Both the position numbers and the translations under genes were made by a program. From Lewinellaceae bacterium (GTDB lineage Bacteria > Bacteroidota > Bacteroidia > Chitinophagales > Saprospiraceae): 64,000 bases of DNA. The notes below the pieces were generated by a model. That model had not been told where the DNA came from, searched no databases, and worked only from the letters and a program-made list of their open reading frames with translations. This document shows, piece after piece, positions 57,990 to 64,000 of this stretch (position 1 is the first letter of the stretch; each line of letters begins with the position of its first letter). Location of the stretch: contig JACJYQ010000004.1 in assembly GCA_020636025.1 (NCBI GenBank), positions 310,001 through 374,000 of the forward strand, read 5' to 3'.

Positions 57990-60900
57990 TCACGAAAAAA
58001 GTTCTTCGTTTGAGTTGGTGATTTTAGCGGAATAACTAACGCCCGGACGAACGTTAATTTCTTCCAGCACTTTGTAAGCCAATGCACCGGCGTTTTTCGT
58101 TGCCTGACTCACTTCACTCTCCGGATTATTAAGGTTACCAAATACAATGGCACCTGTTGGACATGCAGTTTGACAAGCGGTACGTACATCGTTATCCTGG
58201 ATAACACGTCCTTCGCGCTTGGCAGTCAACTTACCTTCCTGAATACGCTGTACGCAGAAAGAGCATTTTTCGATTACACCACGACTTCTTACCGTTACAT
58301 CCGGGTTCAAAACCATACGAACCAGGTTGTCAGCGTAATATGGGGTACTATCGCCTTCTACGTGGAATACCCGCTCTTCGTTTGCAGGCCATACATCTGC
58401 TGTAGTATAGTCGAGCCAGTTGAATCGACGTACTTTGTAAGGACAGTTGTTTGCACAGTAACGAGTACCGATACAGCGGTTGTAAGCCATTTGGTTGATG
58501 CCTTCCATTGAGTGGTTGGTAGCATTTACCGGACAAACATTCTCACAAGGAGCGTTATCGCAGTGCTGACACATCATTGGCTGGTAAACCACCTTTGGGT
58601 TTTCAATGTCACCGTAGAAGTAGCGGTCAATACGCAACCAGGTCATTTCATGGTGGCGTTTTACCTCTTTCTTACCAACTACCGGTACGTTATTTTCACT
58701 CACACAAGCCACCTGGCAAGCACCGCAACCGATGCAGGAATTCAAATCGACGTACATTCCCCATTTGAGACCAGTACCAAAAAACTCTTCATTTGTTGGA
58801 TACAGCGTCTGTGAATTCAGATGGTGTGTTTCTTCATGGAACTCAGTAAGTTTTTCTTCGAGGTCCTGAAGATCAGAAATATTTGTTTGGAAAATAATGG
58901 ATCTGTCTGTCAAAGAGCCCTGGTAAGCCAAAACAGCCTCATCGGCATTAATTGTTTTGTCACCTTGCTTGCCTTGAACACCCATGGTGTGGTGGTGCTG
59001 AACACAGGCGTAATGCTCATCAATGGTACCGTTTGCAGTTACTGTAGCACCAGCGTAGTATTGAGTGTGCCCACCTGCACTTTGCAGAACCGGGTTCACA
59101 TTTACACCAAAGCCAACTCCACAACCGCCTTTCTCGCGACCGGCGCCAAGAGCGATGGAAACTGATCCGGGAGCCTGACCATAGGTACGAACAACGGTAC
59201 AAGTGATTTTTTGGCCATTTACTTCTACATCTACATTCTGGCCATCTTCCAGATTATTCCATCCGTTGATGTTTTTACCGTCCCATTCAACCGGAATGCT
59301 GAGGTAGTTGCCCCAAACAGTACGATTAACCGGATCAGGCATTTCCTGAAGCCATGGGTTATGAGCATACTGGCCATTGCCAATATTTACAGTTTCATAA
59401 AATGAAATTTCAACTTCTGAATCACCAGGCTTACTCACTGCATTCACATCGACATTACCATTGAAAGCAGGATTCTGAGAAACAGCCTCATATTCGAACA
59501 CACCATCGTGCAGACTCATATCCCAGAATGCCGCTGGTGTGCTATATTTTGACTGGCGATTGAAGAAAGTATCCGCCCAGTTGGACTTCAAATATTGGTA
59601 ATATGGCTGCTCATCCTGACGGTTGAGATTTGTACTGTCAGCCCATTCTAGCAATGAGTGCTCAGCTTGCCTTGTTTTGAATAGAGGAGCAATGGTTGGC
59701 TGGATCAGACTCAATTTGCCTGCTTTGGGTTCGGCATCTCCCCAGGATTCCAGAATATGGTGTGCAGGAGCAGCGTGCGTGCACATTGCCGTAGTCTCGT
59801 CCATTACTGTATTCAGGGAAACACGAGTTCCTACTTTTTCAAAAGCAGCCTTGAACTTATCACCAGGAAGATCGAAAGCTGGATTGGCTCCCCAAACGAT
59901 GGCTACATCAATCACACCTGAATTCATGTCATTGATCAGGGATTCCACTTTGCGATCGTCACCCTGACGCTGATAAGAAACAGCAGAAAAGTCAACCGTT
60001 TTATTTACGTTTTCGAGCAGGTCATTGATTTTATTCACAATTACCTGTTCAGCAACATTATTTGATCCGCAAACCACCAGAGACTTTCCTTTGGCGCCTT
60101 GCAGTTCAGCAGCGATCTTTTTGATTGCGGCAGCAGCCTTGTCATTAAGGGCTGGACCACCTGAATTGCCGGAAATGGCGTTGTACAGCGCTACGATGGC
60201 TGCCCCCATTTCACTTGGCTTTATCATGACACGGTTATCAGCATTGGAGCCTGTCATAGACATGTGGCTTTCAACCTGATAGTGGCGCGACATTTTGGCG
60301 CCTTTCTTTCCGGCTACTTTGCGATTTTTAGCGTAAGCATGTGCATATTCAACCGGACTGATCCAAGTGCCGAGAAAATCTGCTCCAAAAGAAACGATCA
60401 CCTTGGCATCTCCAAATTTGTAATTTGGTACCACAGCGGCACCGAAGCACTGCTCATTGGCAGCCAATAGTGCGGAGCTTGAAACCGGATCATACGTCAC
60501 TACGGAAGCTGTTGGGTATTTAGCCGTAAATTCAGCAAGAGCCTTTTTTGCTGTTGGGCTCAAAATTGAATTTGTAATCACCCGGATATTACCTCCGGCG
60601 GCCAATTTTGCTTTCACCTCACGGTCAAGACCAGCCCATTCCATCATATCAACATTGCCACCATTTACTTTGCCGGCATGTTGCAAACGACGATTGTCAT
60701 ACAAACTAAGCACAGATGCCTGGGCACGGGCGCTGGTTCCGCCACCTGTCACACTGCTCAGGCTGTTTCCTTCAATCTTGATAGGACGGCCTTCGCGAGT
60801 TTTAACCAGTACAGCGCAGTAATCACCGCCTTGTACAAAGCTGGAAGCAAAATAGTTTGCTACACCCGGTACAATTTCGTCTGGCTTGGTTACGTAAGGT

Positions 60901-61115
60901 ATAGCCTTTTTAACCGGAATTTCGCAGGAAGCAGCCAGGGTTGCTGCTCCTAGGCCAAAACCCATGAGCTTCAGAAAATCCCGGCGACCGGTCTGCCAAT
61001 TGCCGGTGGTTTGGTCTAAATTTTCTACCGCGAACTCTTGCTCTGCAGATTGCAAAAAAGAGTCTTCCCGGTTTAAATCCTCGGTGCTTACCCAAATACC
61101 GTTATCGTGATGCAT
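57990..61115 (-). CDS. actB: Alternative complex III iron-sulfur/molybdopterin-like subunit ActB
   Basis: 1,041 residues. The N-terminus is a Tat-variant motif, RRDFLKLMGFGLGAATLAASC, near residue 44. A long region (about 60-740) has the fold of molybdopterin oxidoreductases but, in ACIII, no Mo cofactor. The C-terminal ferredoxin-like part has four cluster-binding groups: CIGCGACQVACVSENN, CQHCDNAPCENVCPVNA, CIGTRYCANNCPYKVRR, and CSFCVQRIQEGK with CQTACPTGA. It passes electrons from the membrane subunits to haems of ActA/ActE. Four copies of a 7-base repeat (61126-61153) lie just before its start codon. Confidence 0.95.
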   Translation of the reverse strand: MHHDNGIWVSTEDLNREDSFLQSAEQEFAVENLDQTTGNWQTGRRDFLKLMGFGLGAATLAASCEIPVKKAIPYVTKPDEIVPGVANYFASSFVQGGDYCAVLVKTREGRPIKIEGNSLSSVTGGGTSARAQASVLSLYDNRRLQHAGKVNGGNVDMMEWAGLDREVKAKLAAGGNIRVITNSILSPTAKKALAEFTAKYPTASVVTYDPVSSSALLAANEQCFGAAVVPNYKFGDAKVIVSFGADFLGTWISPVEYAHAYAKNRKVAGKKGAKMSRHYQVESHMSMTGSNADNRVMIKPSEMGAAIVALYNAISGNSGGPALNDKAAAAIKKIAAELQGAKGKSLVVCGSNNVAEQVIVNKINDLLENVNKTVDFSAVSYQRQGDDRKVESLINDMNSGVIDVAIVWGANPAFDLPGDKFKAAFEKVGTRVSLNTVMDETTAMCTHAAPAHHILESWGDAEPKAGKLSLIQPTIAPLFKTRQAEHSLLEWADSTNLNRQDEQPYYQYLKSNWADTFFNRQSKYSTPAAFWDMSLHDGVFEYEAVSQNPAFNGNVDVNAVSKPGDSEVEISFYETVNIGNGQYAHNPWLQEMPDPVNRTVWGNYLSIPVEWDGKNINGWNNLEDGQNVDVEVNGQKITCTVVRTYGQAPGSVSIALGAGREKGGCGVGFGVNVNPVLQSAGGHTQYYAGATVTANGTIDEHYACVQHHHTMGVQGKQGDKTINADEAVLAYQGSLTDRSIIFQTNISDLQDLEEKLTEFHEETHHLNSQTLYPTNEEFFGTGLKWGMYVDLNSCIGCGACQVACVSENNVPVVGKKEVKRHHEMTWLRIDRYFYGDIENPKVVYQPMMCQHCDNAPCENVCPVNATNHSMEGINQMAYNRCIGTRYCANNCPYKVRRFNWLDYTTADVWPANEERVFHVEGDSTPYYADNLVRMVLNPDVTVRSRGVIEKCSFCVQRIQEGKLTAKREGRVIQDNDVRTACQTACPTGAIVFGNLNNPESEVSQATKNAGALAYKVLEEINVRPGVSYSAKITNSNEELFS

Positions 61116-61125
61116 ATGTAATTTG

Positions 61126-61153
61126 AATGATGAATGATGAATGATGAATGATG
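61126..61153 (-). repeat. 7-base tandem repeat upstream of actB
   Basis: Four perfect AATGATG units (plus strand), 11-38 bases upstream of the actB ATG in the actA-actB gap. Confidence 0.75.
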
Positions 61154-61234
61154 AGTTATGTCAAATCAGCTCCATCATCGTTTTTAATATTTGAAAATTG
61201 AATTCAGCTTGATAAAACCTTTTTCAACTTATGA

Positions 61235-62644
61235 TCAATAGTGGCATTTTTGACATTCCAGTCCACCAATATCCTCTACAAATACCTTATCCATTTCAGA
61301 TTCAGGCTTAGCCACCTGCTTTTTGTGGTATTTGATATATTCTTCGTTGTATTGGCTGTAGAAAGGATTGTCTTTAAATTGTACTTCAGTCTGGCTGTGG
61401 CAGCTAATACACCATCCCATGCCGAGAGTTGCATACTGAGAAACCACATCCATTTCCTGAATATCGCCGTGGCATTTCTGGCACTCGATCTTACCAACCG
61501 ACACGTGTTGTGAGTGATTGAAATACACGTGATCTGGCAGGTTGTGGATTTTTACCCACTCGATAGGACCCTGGATTTTGCCGTTGTTATCGTCGCGAAG
61601 CGCTTCTACGATTCCATCCCACTGCGTTTCCACGACACTTTTTCCTGCATCGTCAAGGGCAGTAAGGCTATTAGCCGTGATGTATTCCTGACCGATCCAC
61701 TTTTTGAAAAGCTCCTCGATCTGTTTTTCGCTCCAGCTGTCGTAACCATCAATGTAGCGGTTAGTCAAGGGATCGTATCCGATGGAAGCGTAGATCTTGG
61801 TGATTTCTTTTGTTCCTGTAATGGTACCGCTCTTGATGGCTGCGTGGCAGTTCATACAAGTATTGGTGGCCGGAACGGATGCATGCTTGGAACGACGGGC
61901 AGTATCATGGCAATACTGGCAGTCGATTTTATTAATTCCTGCGTGAATTTTGTGGCTGAAAGCAATTGGCTGATCTGGCTGATAACCTTGCTCACGACCC
62001 ATGTTGATCGCATTGTCAACTGTTTTGTATCCAAAAATCAACACCAGTGCGAATACGAAGAAAGCGATGGCACCTTTAGTAGAGAGTATCTCTCCCAACG
62101 TTTTTTCAACCGGCTCCTGACCATCCCGAACACGACTTACATTCTGCAGGTTGTTCACGATGCGCATAAGCGCGAAGGCCAGCAACAGAAGAACCAGTGC
62201 AAGACCGATGAATAACCATGGAATGCCGGATTCTTTTTTAGCCGAACCAGTTTCAGTCCCTGCATCTACCACTGGCTTGCCACCCGGGTCGTTGATATAC
62301 ATAATGATGCTCTCAATCTGCTCATCGGTGAGGCCAGAAAAAGAGTTCATGATGGTGGGCTTGTATTTTGCCCAAAGTTCCGTTGCTCTTGGGTGACCAG
62401 AGGCAATCAGGGCCTGAGAGTTACGTACCCAGGAATAAAGATCAGTCCGTGGATAATCTGCCCAGCGCTCTTCTACCCCACCCAGTGCAGGACCGGTAGA
62501 GGCAGTTTTCATGTCCTTGGCATGACAAGAGGCACAGTTTGCAGTGAATAGATCTTTACCGGCTTCTTTAGTTGGACCGGCGAGAAGGGCAGTTGAGGTA
62601 GTAATAAGGAGCGTAAAAACCCAACAAATGCGTTTCAACAGCAT
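61235..62644 (-). CDS. actA: Alternative complex III multihaem cytochrome c subunit ActA
   Basis: 469 residues from the ATG at 62644 (MLLKRICWVFTLLITTSTALLAG, a signal peptide); the frame extends to 62752 with no plausible signal sequence. Six CxxCH haem sites are seen: CASCH near residue 35 in a class I cytochrome domain, then CQYCH, CMNCH, CQKCH, CISCH and a final CQKCH at the very C-terminus. A TM segment (about 145-165) and a second (about 190-210) separate the first domain from the pentahaem part. Classical ActA is pentahaem; here a monohaem domain is fused at the N-terminus. First gene of the cluster, behind two strong promoters. Confidence 0.93.
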   Translation of the reverse strand: MLLKRICWVFTLLITTSTALLAGPTKEAGKDLFTANCASCHAKDMKTASTGPALGGVEERWADYPRTDLYSWVRNSQALIASGHPRATELWAKYKPTIMNSFSGLTDEQIESIIMYINDPGGKPVVDAGTETGSAKKESGIPWLFIGLALVLLLLAFALMRIVNNLQNVSRVRDGQEPVEKTLGEILSTKGAIAFFVFALVLIFGYKTVDNAINMGREQGYQPDQPIAFSHKIHAGINKIDCQYCHDTARRSKHASVPATNTCMNCHAAIKSGTITGTKEITKIYASIGYDPLTNRYIDGYDSWSEKQIEELFKKWIGQEYITANSLTALDDAGKSVVETQWDGIVEALRDDNNGKIQGPIEWVKIHNLPDHVYFNHSQHVSVGKIECQKCHGDIQEMDVVSQYATLGMGWCISCHSQTEVQFKDNPFYSQYNEEYIKYHKKQVAKPESEMDKVFVEDIGGLECQKCHY

Positions 62645-62723
62645 ATTCAGCGGTATAGTTGATTTCTCAATAAATGGTTTCTGACTCAGCCTCCTTCGAA
62701 TGTTTGTCAGCTTTTTGTCAGCA

Positions 62724-62753
62724 CAAAGGTACAAATGGGCAAATGTTAACAAA
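62724..62753 (-). promoter_or_regulatory. Respiratory cluster promoter P2 (proximal)
   Basis: Minus strand TTTG, 18 bases, TACCTTTG: both elements match the Bacteroidota -33/-7 consensus. Transcription would start about 75 bases before the actA ATG. Confidence 0.7.
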
Positions 62754-62836
62754 GAAAGTAGCGAAATTTACTGACTATTTAGATACACTATAAATTCAGC
62801 AATTCACCCTTGGTTAACAAAGCGTTAATTGACGCG

Positions 62837-62867
62837 CAAAGGTAGATAAGGGCGGCTTGTTTCCAAA
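62837..62867 (-). promoter_or_regulatory. Respiratory cluster promoter P1 (distal)
   Basis: Minus strand TTTG, 19 bases, TACCTTTG: an ideal -33/-7 pair. Transcription would start near 62830, giving a leader of about 185 bases that includes P2. Confidence 0.75.
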
Positions 62868-63084
62868 TGTGCATGAATTTTTTTTTCCTGCTTTTGAAAA
62901 AGCGGCAAAATATATTCTCGACCCTTAGTCCAAAAAAGTCTTGCTCAAATGATTGTTTGAGAATTGTTAGAGGATGTCAAACTTATGTGAAAATTGTTTT
63001 TTCCAGAAAGCAAGTTTCCGACTTTACCGTTATTTGCGACATATTACTGCTGGACGAAACCTCTTTTTAACCCTCAATAAATAA

Positions 63085-63092
63085 TAGGTTTG
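63085..63092 (+). promoter_or_regulatory. -7 box for the barrel gene at 63162
   Basis: TAGGTTTG fits TAnnTTTG, 70 bases before the ATG; a T-rich stretch near 63063-63068 may be the -33 element. Confidence 0.5.
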
Positions 63093-63161
63093 AACATCTT
63101 ACGCGAGTAATACCACAACAATAAACTATTAACTAACCACATTTCACAAAACTCATTTTCT

Positions 63162-63746
63162 ATGAAACGTCTTTTTCTTTTGGCAGCTTTGGCTGTGATT
63201 TCATTTGGCACTGTTCGTGCACAGGTAGATGTAAAAGTAGGACCAATCGGTCTGCTATTTAGCTCCCTTAACTTTGGTGTTGAATTTGGGGTAAAACCAA
63301 ATTTTGGTGTTGAATTAACGCCTGGTATTGCCTGGAATACATTGGCATTGGCTGCTGCCGACGAGGACTACAAAGGTCTTGCTTACCGCCTTGGTGTTAA
63401 CGGACGCTATTACCTCAACCCATCAGATAAGGGTCTTAACGGATTCTACATTGGCGCTTACACTCGTTATGGTGGTGGAAATTACAGCTACACCTATAAT
63501 GATGGCTCAAAAGATGAGTACAACTCTACCCGTTTTTCTGGTGGATTCCTTTTAGGGGGTAAAATCGTTTCCAGAAATGAAAAAATTGTTTTTGATCTGG
63601 GAATGGGCTTCGGTCGTGCTTTTGTTTACAAGTTCACCGACCCTAATGGAAACAATGAAGCCGATCTGTCTGACATCCCTTTTGTAAACTGGGATATTCC
63701 AATCAATCTGAAGATTGGATTCCGTTTTGGCGGAAACAAAGGCTGA
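63162..63746 (+). CDS. Outer membrane beta-barrel protein
   Basis: 194 residues. The signal peptide MKRLFLLAALAVISFGTVRAQ is followed by regular amphipathic strands: VDVKVGPIGLLFSSLNFGVEFGV, NFGVELTPGIAWNTLAL, YRLGVNGRYYLNP, FYIGAYTRYGGGNYSYTYN, SRFSGGFLLGGKIV, VFDLGMGFGRAFVYKF and a terminal INLKIGFRFGGNKG. This is an eight-strand type of barrel without a sorting domain. Similar proteins often have a DUF3575-like annotation; function unknown. It stands alone between a promoter and a hairpin terminator. Confidence 0.78.
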   Translation: MKRLFLLAALAVISFGTVRAQVDVKVGPIGLLFSSLNFGVEFGVKPNFGVELTPGIAWNTLALAAADEDYKGLAYRLGVNGRYYLNPSDKGLNGFYIGAYTRYGGGNYSYTYNDGSKDEYNSTRFSGGFLLGGKIVSRNEKIVFDLGMGFGRAFVYKFTDPNGNNEADLSDIPFVNWDIPINLKIGFRFGGNKG

Positions 63747-63769
63747 AAAACAGAACCTCTTTAGAATTA

Positions 63770-63804
63770 ACGGTGATCGGGCTAGGCCTGGTCACCGTTT
63801 TTAT
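63770..63804 (+). terminator. Terminator after the barrel gene
   Basis: AACGGTGA (63770-63777) pairs with TCACCGTT (63793-63800), followed by TTTAT. It starts 24 bases after the stop codon. Confidence 0.75.
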
Positions 63805-63847
63805 TTGAACGAACTCTGGTAGACACCTACATCCCGAAAAATCCATC

Positions 63848-63855
63848 TACTTTTG
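63848..63855 (+). promoter_or_regulatory. -7 box for the arginine deiminase-like gene
   Basis: TACTTTTG, a perfect TAnnTTTG and identical to the infC box, 74 bases before the ATG at 63929. Confidence 0.5.
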
Positions 63856-63928
63856 CCGCTGTTTTTACAAGTCGCCTGCAAAATCTTTGTGGGCAAAAAG
63901 CCTAACCAAGTTTAATCAGATTAGATTT

Positions 63929-64000
63929 ATGGATGCCAACAGCCACATTTATGTTGATTCGGAAATTGGAAAACTAAAAAAAGTAATCGTTCACCGACCC
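63929..64000 (+). CDS. Arginine deiminase-like protein, N-terminal part only
   Basis: 24 codons are visible before the window ends: MDANSHIYVDSEIGKLKKVI then VHRP. The block SEIGKLKKVIVHRP is the conserved N-terminal signature of arginine deiminases and related amidinotransferase-fold enzymes, which hydrolyse arginine to citrulline and ammonia. No catalytic residue is in view, so another member of the guanidino-group family (for example a dimethylarginase-like enzyme) is possible. It has its own -7 box at 63848-63855. Confidence 0.65.
   Translation, partial: MDANSHIYVDSEIGKLKKVIVHRP

Larger units (their letters stand above)
62645..63161. other. Divergent regulatory region of the respiratory cluster
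   Basis: 517 bases without a supported gene. It holds the two promoters of the ACIII-oxidase cluster (minus strand) and the promoter of the barrel gene at 63162. A 67-codon frame at 62867-63070 (plus) has no signal peptide or domain and is not called. Confidence 0.6.

Noticed and set aside
61126..61153. CRISPR-like array
   Set aside because: Units are 7 bases with no spacers and no cas genes nearby; a simple tandem repeat.
62867..63070. 67-codon frame in the divergent regulatory region
   Set aside because: No signal peptide, domain or start context, and it covers the -33/-7 area of the cluster promoter.

Overview
The window comes from a member of the Bacteroidota and most likely from the Saprospirales/Saprospiria branch. 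This is inferred from family content, not from a marker-gene search. The signs are: several secreted proteins ending in a type IX secretion (T9SS) type A sorting domain; -7 boxes of the Bacteroidota form TAnnTTTG upstream of many starts; no obvious Shine-Dalgarno sequences; a quinol-oxidising alternative complex III (ACIII) joined to an aa3-type oxidase cluster; and very large HYR-repeat surface proteins. I saw no tRNA, rRNA, CRISPR array, insertion sequence or prophage.

Layout. 1-2778 (minus): an operon coding for TerC, a DnaQ-like exonuclease and two MbnP-like lipoproteins, mostly joined by ATGA overlaps. 3073-9040: a secreted Omp28-like protein, an rRNA methyltransferase, a lipoprotein, a choice-of-anchor B secreted protein and a histidine kinase. 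9070-13295: priA divergent from infC, then rpmI-rplT as a separate unit. 13333-18320 (minus): a TIGR02757 protein, an HTH protein, a PadR-PspC/DUF2807 pair and a small secreted protein. 18609-38434 (minus): two tandem giant surface proteins of about 3,500 and 2,890 residues. They share a near-identical C-terminal module of about 930 residues, and the first is interrupted by an in-frame TAA. 38847-43784: ElaA-like acetyltransferase, metallophosphatase, aroC, pruA, a small Ig-like secreted protein and coaD. 44007-45106: two small beta-barrel proteins. 45182-62644 (minus): one long respiratory cluster. 63162-64000: a beta-barrel protein and the start of an arginine deiminase-like gene.

The respiratory cluster reads actA-actB-actC-actD-actE-actF, then cox2, cox1, ctaB, two subunit III genes and subunit IV. 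After a strong hairpin terminator come three accessory membrane genes. It starts from two near-consensus promoters (TTTG-N18/19-TACCTTTG). ACIII oxidises quinol and hands electrons to the oxidase; ctaB makes haem O for it. Two features stand out. Subunit II carries an intact CuA site followed by a C-terminal OmpA/peptidoglycan-binding domain, which would tether the terminal oxidase (and any ACIII supercomplex) to the cell wall. ActF carries a His/Glu-rich stretch of about 114 residues. The accessory gene at the usual SCO position lacks the CxxxC copper site.

The giant-protein locus is the second focus. The second paralogue has lamin-tail domains nested inside HYR-like repeats. Both end in HYR, dockerin-like, cohesin-like and T9SS modules, and the shared part is conserved in protein much more than in DNA.
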